Positions 32,265-41,400 of a DNA stretch of 64,000 nt are shown in pieces. Every line of letters begins with the position of its first letter. The stretch's first letter is position 1. This DNA is from Actinoplanes solisilvae. Lineage in GTDB: Bacteria > Actinomycetota > Actinomycetes > Mycobacteriales > Micromonosporaceae. The stretch covers positions 1 to 64,000 of the forward strand of contig NZ_RJAC01000009.1 of assembly GCF_003999975.1 (NCBI RefSeq). The letters are read 5' to 3'. Made by a program: the position numbers and the translations under genes. The notes beneath the pieces were generated by a model. It worked only from the letters and a program-made list of their open reading frames with translations. It was not told the DNA's origin and made no database searches.

Positions 32265-33188
32265 ATGTCACGGATAAGTCTGGCCATCGCCGGCATAGCC
32301 CTCACCCTCGCCCTGACCGCCTGCGGCGCCGACAGCGACCCGCTCGCCACCGACACCGGCGGCGGGAGCGCGGCGCCGGGCACCATCACGGTCGGCTCGG
32401 CCAACTTCGCCGAGAGCGAACTGCTCGCCGAGATCTACTCGCAGGCCCTGGAGGCCAAGGGGGTGAAGGTCAAGCGGCAGTTCAACATCGGTGCCCGCGA
32501 GCTCTACCTCAAGGCGCTGCAGGACGGCTCGATCGACCTGCTGCCCGAGTACAACGGCGCGCTGCTCTCGGCGTTGTCGACCGGGGGCGCCCCCGAGGGC
32601 GTCAGCAACCCCACCGACGTACTGGCTGCTCTGAAGAAGGTGTTGCCGGGCGGCACCGAGGTGCTCGAGCAGGCCGCCGCCGAGGACAAGGACACGCTGA
32701 CCGTCACGCAGGCGACGGCGACCAAGCACAACCTCAAGACGATCGACGACCTGAAGCCGGTCGCCGGTCAGCTGCGCATCGGCGCGGGGCCGGAGTGGCA
32801 GGAACGCTTCCAGGGTCTCAAGGGACTCAAGCAGGTGTACGGGGTCGAGTTCAAGGAGTTCAAGCCGCTCGACGCCGGTGGCCCGCTGACCGTCAACGCG
32901 CTGCTCAAGGGCCAGATCGACGTCGGCAACATCTTCTCCACCGACTCGGCGATCACCACGAACAAGCTGGTGGTGCTCGAGGACCCGAAGAACCTCTACC
33001 TGGCCGAGAACATCATCCCGCTGATCCGTACGTCGGCCAACAACCCGACCGTGAGCGGGGCGCTGAACGCCGTCTCGGCCAAGCTGACCACCGAGAACCT
33101 GACCGCGACGCTGGCCAAGGTGCAGGTCGACAAGCAGGACACGGCCGCGGTCGCCAAGGGCTGGCTGACGGAGAACGGGCTGCTCTGA
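32265..33188 (+). CDS. Quaternary-amine-type solute-binding lipoprotein
   Basis: A 307-aa binding protein with lipobox 'LTLALTAC' (Cys about 19) and the OpuAC/ProX fold: 'VGSANFAESELLAEIYSQAL', 'KRQFNIGARELYLKALQDGS', 'DLLPEYNGALLSALS', 'GNIFSTDSAITTNKLVVLED'. These proteins hold betaine-type cations in an aromatic cage; I cannot map the cage residues with confidence. The ribosome site GAAGAGG precedes the ATG 14 bp after the permease gene. Substrate is open: glycine betaine, choline, or an amino-acid betaine. Confidence 0.9.
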   Translation: MSRISLAIAGIALTLALTACGADSDPLATDTGGGSAAPGTITVGSANFAESELLAEIYSQALEAKGVKVKRQFNIGARELYLKALQDGSIDLLPEYNGALLSALSTGGAPEGVSNPTDVLAALKKVLPGGTEVLEQAAAEDKDTLTVTQATATKHNLKTIDDLKPVAGQLRIGAGPEWQERFQGLKGLKQVYGVEFKEFKPLDAGGPLTVNALLKGQIDVGNIFSTDSAITTNKLVVLEDPKNLYLAENIIPLIRTSANNPTVSGALNAVSAKLTTENLTATLAKVQVDKQDTAAVAKGWLTENGLL

Positions 33189-33198
33189 CCGGTTTCTG

Positions 33199-33226
33199 GA
33201 GGGATGCCGTCTCGGCGGCATCCCTC
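33199..33226 (+). terminator. Terminator of the ABC transporter operon
   Basis: An 11-bp stem GAGGGATGCCG (33199-33209) / CGGCATCCCTC (33216-33226) with a 6-nt loop, followed by ATTCTCGTC, 10 bp after the binding-protein stop codon. Confidence 0.75.
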
Positions 33227-33360
33227 ATTCTCGTCGCGATCGGCCGATAGGAGGAGACGTCTGCCGCTGCGACGTTGAGGACCCGAAGAGGATGACGGCT
33301 ACCGGCCCCCGCCGCTGGATCGGCCTCGTGCTGGTCCTGGCCGCGCTGCGGCTGACCGGC

Positions 33361-33957
33361 TCACCTCGACGGGCGGACCAGCCCGTTCACCAGGCCCGCC
33401 CCCACCAGCCAGCTCACAGCGACGATCAGCACGAGGCGTTCCACGACGGCGCCGAAGTCGCTGCGGCCGACGAAAAGCATGGTCGCCCCCAACGCGGCCC
33501 CGAGCGGCACGACCAGCACGAGAGCCCCCGCCGCGAGCCGTCTCATCACCGGCCGCGGATCGGTGAACCAGATCAGGACCATCGCTGCGGCCAGCACGAT
33601 CATGCCCACGACGGAGGCGGTGGCGTGCACGATGTCGGCCGGGGTGGACGGCTCGTAGGGCGGCAGCGGACACGTGTCACTGCAAGCGACGAGCCCCGAG
33701 GTGGCCGCCAGCACCGCCGCGATCACCAGGCTGGCGCTGACGAGCCGCATCCGCCGCAGCGCCAGCCCGAGCAGAGCCACCCCCACGGCCAGCAGCACAA
33801 GACCGCTTCGGTACGTGATCGCGTACGGTTGCCCGCCCGTGCCGGCCTCGCTGACATATCCGTCCCACCACCCGCGCGGCCCCACCACCAACGCGACCAA
33901 CATCGTCACCGCCCCCGCGGCGACGCCGAGGGCCGCACCGAAACTCGCCCTGCTCAC
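33361..33957 (-). CDS. DUF998-type membrane protein
   Basis: A 198-aa integral membrane protein with about six helices. The extracellular loop 'GYVSEAGTGGQPYAITYRSG' after helix 1 and the later 'CSDTCPLPPYEPSTPADIVH' are typical of DUF998 proteins, as is the last loop with basic residues. Starts at GTG. Function of the family unknown. Its stop is about 135 bp from the transporter terminator, and it is convergent with that operon. Confidence 0.75.
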   Translation of the reverse strand: MSRASFGAALGVAAGAVTMLVALVVGPRGWWDGYVSEAGTGGQPYAITYRSGLVLLAVGVALLGLALRRMRLVSASLVIAAVLAATSGLVACSDTCPLPPYEPSTPADIVHATASVVGMIVLAAAMVLIWFTDPRPVMRRLAAGALVLVVPLGAALGATMLFVGRSDFGAVVERLVLIVAVSWLVGAGLVNGLVRPSR

Positions 33958-34066
33958 CCCACCATCATGATCGACCCGCCATCGGTCACCGTATCGAGGA
34001 CCCAGGTGACCCAGCGCTCATCTCCCTCCGGCTGCCGTCCGGTGGGGCCGGGACGATGATGAACGC

Positions 34067-34881
34067 ATGTACGCGTGGCAGGTGGGTCAACCCGGCCCGG
34101 ACGTCGAGCGGGCGCTGAGCCGGGTCGAGATGGAGACTCCCCGACCCGCGGCCGGTGAGCTGCTGGTCGCGGTGGATGCCTGCGGCGTGTGCCGGACCGA
34201 TCTGCATGTGGCGTCCGGCGAGCTGCCGGTGCACCGGGCGTCGGTGGTGCCGGGTCACGACGTGGTGGGTCACGTGACCGAGGTCGGCGACGGGGTTTCC
34301 GATTTCCGACCCGGCGATCGCGTGGGAGTGGCCTGGCTCCGCGAGACCGACGGCACGTGCCGTTTCTGCGGACGCGGCAGGGAGAATCTGTGCCCGGCCT
34401 CCCGCTACACCGGCTGGGACGCCGACGGCGGCTACGCCGAGTTCACGACCGTACGCTCCGACTTCGCGTACGCCCTGCCAGACGGCTACTCCGACGAGGA
34501 GCTCGCGCCCCTGTTGTGCGCCGGGATCATCGGCTACCGAGCGCTGCGGCTGGCCGACCTGCCGCCCGGCGGCCGCCTGGGAATCTACGGCTTCGGCGCC
34601 TCCGCGCACCTCACCGCCCAGGTGGCGATAGCTCAGGGCGCCGAAGTCCACGTCCTGACCAGATCAGCTCGAGCCCAGCGCCTGGCCCTGGACCTGGGCG
34701 CGGCCTCGGCCCGGGACGCCTCACCGTGACCCCTTACCCGATGTCGGCCGCCGACCAGGCCCTGTCCGACCTGGCCGCCGGCCGTGTGAACGGCGCCGCC
34801 GTGCTGAGGCCCTCCCCGACCTCCTACGTCGGCCGTCGCCTCGAAGCCATCGGCGAAGACCACGCCGACCCGGCCGTGTGA
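34067..34881 (+). pseudogene. Zinc-dependent alcohol dehydrogenase with internal deletion and frameshift
   Basis: The first 220 codons encode the catalytic domain with zinc ligands ('DACGVCRTDLHV', 'PGHDVVGHVTEVGDG', and the structural-zinc loop 'CRFCGRGRENLC') and the start of the Rossmann domain ('RLGIYGFGASAHLTAQVA'), ending near 34729. In frame +1 from about 34735 the true C terminus appears: 'VTPYPMSAADQALSDLAAGR' then 'VNGAAVL'. About 90-100 residues of the coenzyme domain are missing between the two. The gene is therefore dead for NAD binding. A frame running on to 34881 is probably non-coding tail. Confidence 0.75.
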
Positions 34882-35181
34882 GCATCGTCGCGCGTCATTC
34901 GATGCTCTGACGGCATCGCGCGCATGACCCCGGCCGAGCAATCGCGCTGACCCTTGATATCGACGCGGCATCACGGCGGCGGCCCCCAAGCCGGCCGCGT
35001 TGAAGTTCCGGCTGGGTCGGGCGAATCCGCGGGTCCTGGACGTCTGGTCAGCCGGTTTCATCCGTCCGGCCGAAACGCGGCGGCAAACGCTGTCTAATCA
35101 AGGACTTCACGCACCCACCCCCACCACCCGGGCCGAGGCTGGGGGTGACTTCGGACATCCGCGCCGCGGAGGGGGAACCTG
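34882..35181. other. Intergenic stretch without a supported gene
   Basis: Three hundred bases between the broken dehydrogenase and the propeller-tyrosinase gene. The end contains CACCCCCAC and CTGGGGGTG arms about 35113-35144 that could fold as a hairpin just before the ribosome site GGAGGGGGAACC of the next gene. I see no gene. Confidence 0.5.
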
Positions 35182-37767
35182 ATGCAATTCGTGCTGAGCA
35201 ACTTCGGGTACAACGCCGGGACCTGGCGCGTCGAGAAACACCCCCGCTTCGTCACCGACCTGACCGGCGACGGGTCGGCCGACATTCTCGGGTTCGGCGA
35301 CGACGGCGTCTGGGTCTCGACGAACACCGGCAACGGCAGCTTCGACACCCCGCGGCTCGATGTCGCCAACTTCGCCTACAACGCCGGCAACTGGCGGGTC
35401 GAACGGCACCCCCGCGAGCTCGCCGACATCACCGGTGACGGCATCCCGGACATCGTCGGCTTCGGCAACGGCGGTGTGTGGGTATCGGTCAACGACGGCA
35501 AGGGCCATTTCGGCGAGCCGCGGCTGGTCATCGCGAACTTCGGGTACGCCGCCGGTGGCTGGCGGGTCGAGCGGCACCCGCGTTTCCTGGCCGACGTGAC
35601 CGGTGACCGCCGCGCCGACATCGTCGGTTTCGGCGACGACGGCGTCTGGATCTCGCGCAACAACGGCAACGGCACGTTCGCCGCGCCGGCCCTGGCCGTG
35701 GCGAACTTCGGCTACAACGCGGGCCAGTGGCGCGTCGAGAAACACCCCCGCTTCGTCGCCGACCTGACCGGTGACGGCCGGGCCGACATCATCGGTTTCG
35801 GCGACGACGGCGTCTGGGTCTCCCGCAACACCGGCAACGGCACGTTCGCCCAGCCCACGATGGTCGTCGCGAACTTCGCCTTCAACGCCGGCCGCTGGCG
35901 CGTCGAACGGCACCCCCGCCTGCTGGCCGACACGACCGGTGACGGCCTGCCCGACATCGTCGGCTTCGGCGACGACGGCGTCTGGGTCTCCCGCAACACC
36001 GGCAACGGCACGTTCGCCCAGCCCACGATGGTCGTCGCGAACTTCGGCTACAACGCCGGCACCTGGCGCGTCGAGAAACACCCCCGCTTCGCCGCCGACC
36101 TGACCGGCGATCGCCGCGCCGACATCATCGGCTTCGGCGACGACGGCGTCTGGGTCTCCCGCAACACCGGCAACAGCACGTTCCCACAGCCCACGATGGT
36201 CGTCCCGAACTTCGCCCACGACGCGGGCCGGTGGCGCGTCGAACGGCACCCGCGCGTGCTCGCCGACGTGACCGGCGACCGGCGGCTCGACATCGTCGGC
36301 TTCGGGGACGACGGGGTGTGGACCGCGCACAACAACGGCGACGGCACGTTCAGGACCTTCCGGGTGCGCCGCGACATCTGGGATCTGCAGGCCAACGGGC
36401 CCTGGGACTCCTACACCCTCGCGTACGCCCGGGCCGTGCGCGCCATGCAGGCACGGGCGCTGACCGATCCGCGCGGCTGGCAGTATCAGGCCGCCGTGCA
36501 CGGCCGCGCCGGCGCCGCACCCGTCGGCGTCGTCTGGAACGAATGTCAGCACGGCAGTTGGCATTTCCTGCCCTGGCACCGCGCTTTCCTCTATTACTTC
36601 GAGGAGATCGTACGAGCTGAGGTGGTGGCTCAGGGCGGTCCGTCCGACTGGGCGTTGCCGTACTGGAACTACGCGATCGCCGGCCGCAACGTGCTCCCGC
36701 CGGCGTTCCGCGAGCCCACGATGCCCGACGGTTCACCGAATCCGCTGTTCGTCGCGAACCGCAACCCGGCCGTCAACACCGGTGCCACGCTGCCGTCGAC
36801 TTCGACCTCCGCGTCGGCCGCGCTCGCGCAAACCGCGTTCACCCCGGGTTTCGGCGGCGGCCGCACCACCCCGCAGCACTTCTTCAACCAGTTCGGCGAG
36901 CTCGAGTTCACCCCGCACAACGACATCCACGTGCTGATCGGCGGCTGGATGTCGAACCCGAACCTGGCCGCCCTCGACCCGATCTTCTGGCTGCACCACG
37001 CGAACATCGACCGGATCTGGTCGCTGTGGCTGGCCCAGGGCGGCGGCCGGGCCGACCCGGGCGAGACCGGCTGGCGTGACGTGTCGTGGCGGCTGCACGA
37101 CGGGGCCGGCAACCCGGTCACGATCACCACCGCCGGGGTGCTCGACACCATGGGCCAGCTCGGCTACGTCTATCAGGACGGCAGAGCGCGCACGCGGAGT
37201 GGGCAGGAGCGGTTCATGAGCGACGCACAACCGGCCGACGGGCCGGAACCGGAGCTGGTCGGCGCGTCCGACCGCGCGATCGACCTGACCGGCGGTCCGG
37301 CCCGCGTGGAGGTGCCGATCGACACCCGCACCGTCACGGCCCGCCGTCAGGGACCCGCGTCCGAGCAGGTGCTGCTCAACCTCGAGGACGTCGAGGCCGA
37401 GCAGACCCCCGAGACCGTGTACGAGGTGTTCGTGCGACCGATCGACGCACCGGACGAGACGCCGTTCTACGTCGGCAACGTGTCGTTCTTCGGCATCGAG
37501 CACCTGGGCGAGCGCGGCCCGGCCGAGGACGGCCCGCACGGTTTCCGCCGCACGTTCGACATCTCCGCCTGGGTCGCCGGTCGCCGGGCCCGCGGCGAGT
37601 GGTCCGACCAGGGCGTGGCCGTCACGTTCCGCCCGGTGCGCGTCGAGCCGCAGGCCGACCCGTCGGCGATGAGGGCGCGCGGCATCGACGAGTCCGCGGT
37701 CGCCGAGACGATCGCCGCGCAGGAGGCCCCCGTACGCATCGGCCGCGTCAGCCTGTTCTACCGGTGA
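35182..37767 (+). CDS. Seven-bladed FG-GAP/VCBS-type propeller fused to a tyrosinase
   Basis: An 861-aa protein. Residues 1-395 are seven tandem ~56-residue repeats, each with 'NFGYNAGTWRVEKHPRF', 'TGDGRADIIGFGDDGVWVS' and 'NTGNGTF'-type turns (Asp-rich calcium loops), which should close a beta-propeller. A tyrosinase domain follows. CuA: His in 'AAVHGRAG' near 438, 'CQHGSWHFLPWHRAFLYYFE' near 454; CuB: 'HNDIHV' near 578 and 'IFWLHHANIDRIW' near 600. The C-terminal domain (about 700-861, with 'FYVGNVSFFGIEHLGERG') resembles the blocking domain of plant-type polyphenol oxidases. No signal peptide is visible. Enzymes of this type oxidise phenols to quinones using two coppers. Its stop overlaps a DUF2182 gene (GTGA). 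The repeats are nearly identical in places at the DNA level. Confidence 0.88.
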   Translation: MQFVLSNFGYNAGTWRVEKHPRFVTDLTGDGSADILGFGDDGVWVSTNTGNGSFDTPRLDVANFAYNAGNWRVERHPRELADITGDGIPDIVGFGNGGVWVSVNDGKGHFGEPRLVIANFGYAAGGWRVERHPRFLADVTGDRRADIVGFGDDGVWISRNNGNGTFAAPALAVANFGYNAGQWRVEKHPRFVADLTGDGRADIIGFGDDGVWVSRNTGNGTFAQPTMVVANFAFNAGRWRVERHPRLLADTTGDGLPDIVGFGDDGVWVSRNTGNGTFAQPTMVVANFGYNAGTWRVEKHPRFAADLTGDRRADIIGFGDDGVWVSRNTGNSTFPQPTMVVPNFAHDAGRWRVERHPRVLADVTGDRRLDIVGFGDDGVWTAHNNGDGTFRTFRVRRDIWDLQANGPWDSYTLAYARAVRAMQARALTDPRGWQYQAAVHGRAGAAPVGVVWNECQHGSWHFLPWHRAFLYYFEEIVRAEVVAQGGPSDWALPYWNYAIAGRNVLPPAFREPTMPDGSPNPLFVANRNPAVNTGATLPSTSTSASAALAQTAFTPGFGGGRTTPQHFFNQFGELEFTPHNDIHVLIGGWMSNPNLAALDPIFWLHHANIDRIWSLWLAQGGGRADPGETGWRDVSWRLHDGAGNPVTITTAGVLDTMGQLGYVYQDGRARTRSGQERFMSDAQPADGPEPELVGASDRAIDLTGGPARVEVPIDTRTVTARRQGPASEQVLLNLEDVEAEQTPETVYEVFVRPIDAPDETPFYVGNVSFFGIEHLGERGPAEDGPHGFRRTFDISAWVAGRRARGEWSDQGVAVTFRPVRVEPQADPSAMRARGIDESAVAETIAAQEAPVRIGRVSLFYR

Positions 37768-38408
37768 CAGAGCCCGTCGACGGGACGGCGCGGGATTATC
37801 TCCGGCGCCGTCCCCACCTGTTCGCGCTGGCGCTGCCGGCCGCCGCCTGGGTGGCGATCCTGACCAGGAGCGGGCACGTCCACGGGGTGACGCTGACCGC
37901 ATGGACGCTGATGTCGGTGGCGATGATGGTCCCGGTCGTCCTTCCGGCGTTGCGGCACGTCGCCGTCAACAGTCTGCGCCGCCGCCGGCAACGCGCGATG
38001 GCGACCTTCCTGGCCGGCTACCTGGCCGTCTGGGTCGCCGCCGGCGCCGTGCTCATACCGCTTTTCGCGTTGCCGCCCCCACCCGTACTGCTGACCGCTG
38101 TTCTGCTGTTCGCGGCCCTGTGGCTGTTCCTGCCGGGTCGCCGGGCCGGCATGCGGGCCTGCCACCGCACGATCCCCCTGCCGCCCACCGGCTGGCGGGC
38201 TACCCGCGGCGCGGCCAGGTTCGGTCTGTGGCACGGCCTGGGCTGCCTGGGCGTCTGCGGCCCCCTCATGGCGATCATGGCCGTGCCCGGCATCCATCAC
38301 CCCCTGTGGATGATCGGGGTGACGGCCGCCGTCGTGCTCACCCGCTATCCGCCGCGCTGGCGCCCCGGCGCGCTCGTGCTGGACGCGAGCTACCGCCTCA
38401 AAGGCTGA
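37764..38408 (+). CDS. DUF2182 membrane protein coupled to the tyrosinase
   Basis: A 214-aa membrane protein starting at GTG inside the tyrosinase stop (GTGA). It has about five helices, the DUF2182 signature 'TLMSVAMMVPVVLPALRHVA', and His/Cys positions 'CHRTIPLPP', 'LWHGLGCLGVCGPLMAIMAV', which suggest metal binding in the membrane. The family is annotated as a predicted metal-binding integral membrane protein; its function is not established. Translational coupling to a copper enzyme suggests a role in copper handling or delivery, which is inference. It overlaps the convergent WD40 gene by 11 bases. Confidence 0.75.
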   Translation: MTEPVDGTARDYLRRRPHLFALALPAAAWVAILTRSGHVHGVTLTAWTLMSVAMMVPVVLPALRHVAVNSLRRRRQRAMATFLAGYLAVWVAAGAVLIPLFALPPPPVLLTAVLLFAALWLFLPGRRAGMRACHRTIPLPPTGWRATRGAARFGLWHGLGCLGVCGPLMAIMAVPGIHHPLWMIGVTAAVVLTRYPPRWRPGALVLDASYRLKG

Positions 38409-41400
38409 GCGCGATCGCCAGCGCCCCCGCCGTCGTCCCCACCACCAGCTCGTCCGCCACCGACACGCACGCCGTCGCCTCGTGGTGCACCGGGATCGTG
38501 AGCTCGCAGGCGCCCGTGGCGGTGTTCCAGATCCGTACGGTCGCGTCGTGACCCGCCGAGGCGAGCAGCGTGCGGCCACCGACGCGCACCGGGCCGACCC
38601 CGGTGATCCGGCCGGTGTGCCCGTGCAGTTCGAGGCGCTGCTGGCCGGTCCACGGGTCCCACACCCGCACCACCTGATCGTCGCCGCCCGAGGCGACCAT
38701 CTCCCCGGCCGTCGACGACAGCAGGCAGGCCGCCCGCACCCGCCCGGTGTGCCGCGCGAAGATCGCCTCCTGCCGCCCGCTCTCCACCTCCCACACGCGC
38801 AGCGTGCAGTCCGACCCGCCCGTCACCAGCCGCGGACCGTCGCGGGTGGGCATCCCGAACAGAACCGACACCGTCCCGTGGTGCGCTGCCCGGCGACCCC
38901 ACCTCATGCCCTGCCTGCGCCGCTTGCCCGTGAACGGGTCCCACAGCCGTACGGTGCCCTCTTCTCCCGCGCAGGCGATCCACAGATGCCGGTTGAGGAA
39001 CACCGCGCACACCGCCGTCGACCATCCCGCGCGCGGACGCAGCTCGGCCCGCTGCCGCGCCGTCTCCAGCTTCCAGATGCCCACGCTGTCGTCGGCTCCG
39101 GCCGAGGCGAGCAGAATCTTCCCGTACGCGAACACGGGCGCGAGCCCCGTGATGGCGTCGCGATGCCCGGTGAGCTCGTCGACCGGCTCGCCCGTGGCCG
39201 CGTTCAGCAGCTGCACCGTCCCGTTGCCGTACGCGGTGGCGATCAGGTCTTTCTTCCCCTGCCACACCGCGGCCAGGGCCGTGACCGACGTGGACGCCGC
39301 CCCCGCGCGCGGCCCGGAGGTCAGATCCGGGTCCCACAGCCGTACGGCTGCCTCGCCGACCGTCGCGATCAGCAGCCGCCCCTGCACCTCGACCGCGCAC
39401 ACGTCGCGGATCGGCCCGCCGTGCGTCACCACCGCCCGCAGCAGTTGCCCGGTGCGGGCGTCCCAGAGCCGCACGACCCCGTCGTCGCCCGCCGTCGCCA
39501 GCAGCAGCGCGCCGCGGCGGGTCATCGGGCACAGCGCCCGCACGGGGTCGCCGACATCGATCGTCAGCAGCGCCGCGCCCGTGGCCGTGTCGCCGACGCG
39601 TATCGTGCCGTCGAGGCTGCCGCTGACCACGAGACCGGCCGGCAGCAGGCACAACGCCGTGATCGGCCGGCTGTGCGCGGCCGCCACCCAGCCCGGTTCG
39701 GGCGCGCCGGCCTGCCAGTACTGCAGCGTCCCGTCGGTGCCCGCGCTCACCACCCGGTCAGGGCCGCAGGGCCGCGCCACCGCCACCTTCCCTGTGTGGA
39801 CCATGCGGCGGCGAGGCGGGTCCCAGCTCGTCAACACGCCGTCGGCGCAGACCACGCCGAAGCCCTCCTCGCCGGGCACGAACGCCGGCATCACCGCGCG
39901 GATCTGGCCCGGCTCGCACCGCACGCTGCGGCGGGACTGACCGCTGCCCGGGTCCCACAGGTGCACGGTCCCGTCCGCTCCGGCCGACGCGACAAGGGTG
40001 CGGCCGTCCATTCGTACGGGCTGAAGTGCCACCACCTCGGAGCCGGCCAGCATGACCTTGAGCTGCTGACCCGTGCTCGGATCCCAGGTTCGCACCGTGC
40101 CGTCGGAGCCGCCGCTGGCCAGCAGCCGCTCGCCGTCGCGGGACTCGAACTCGCAGACCGCCCCGGTGCCGCCGACGTGCCCGTCGAGCACCGCCCATTC
40201 GCGGCGCTTCTGCACCGACGCCCACATCGCCCGGTAGGGAGCCCGCCGGTTGACCGCCACCCGGGCGTCGAGCCCTTCGAGCACGGAGGTCACGCTGAAC
40301 TGGGCGGCGCGTTCCGACGGGCTGGCCGACGCGGCTCGCGGAGTCAGCCGCAGCAGCCGGGCGCGTTGCTGTCCTAGGATCGTGCGGGCGTAGTCGGCCG
40401 GCGGGACCAGCCTCAGCAGGTCGGCGTAGAGCAGGTATTCGTCGTCGAGCAGCAGGTCGTCGATGAGCCCGGCGGCGACCGCGTGTTCGGCCAGCGAGCG
40501 CAGCAGGTAGGGGTCGGCGTTCTCCCAGCCGCGGGCCCGGCCGTGTTTGACGAGCCGATCGGTGATCACCCGCTGGTCGTTGACGGTCGCCCCGGCGTGC
40601 CGCCGCTCACGCAGCAGCGCGTCGTCGAGCGCCTGGTGAAACAGCCGGAATCGCCGCTCCCCGCTCGACTCGACCAGGAAGTTCGCCGCCGACGACCGCG
40701 CGAAACCGGCCAGCGCGTCCTGCTCGACGTGCACCCCGAACCCTTCGAGGACGCTCTGCCACAACTCCAGTGACAGGCCGGGCGCCTGCGCGTAGGCGAG
40801 CGCGGTCAACGCCGTCCGGGCGGGCAGCCGGCCGTCGGGCAGCCGGCCGACGTACGCCTCCAGGGCCGCGTCGACGTCGGGCGAGAAGGCGAGATCCTCG
40901 GGCCGCACGGCGACGTGGTCGTGCAGGCCGTGCCGGCGCGCGGTCAGCCCGGCGACCAGGAAGTTACGGTCGGCCAGTTCGGCGATCCGCGCGGCGACCG
41001 GCCCGGCCACGTGATCGGCCCGATACGGACTACCCACGCGTTCCGCCCCGGTCAGCTGCAAGGTCGCCCAGGCGTACGCGGTGAGGTCCTCGACCTCGAA
41101 GTAGCGTTCGCCGTCGAGGTCGACCACCTCGCAGTCGGCCCCGAACAGGCGCAGCAGGTCGCCGCCGTCGTCGCTGCGGCGGGTGCCGACGACGACCTGC
41201 GCGCCGACCGAGCCGCAGGTGCGCACGATCGGCAGCACGATGTCCTCGACGATCCGCTGGGCCTGTTCGGGGCTGACCGCCTCGTCGAGCGCGTCCACGA
41301 CGAGGTGGAAACGCGACGTACGCCGGTCCGCCAGGCGCCGGCGTAACGTCGGGGCGAGTTCCTCCGGGGTCTGCGGCAGGCGCACCGCGGCCGCCCGCGC

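Noticed and set aside
35182..36360. Regular repeats that might be read as a CRISPR or tandem satellite
   Set aside because: They are protein-coding propeller blades of 168-171 bp, in frame throughout, with no unique spacers.
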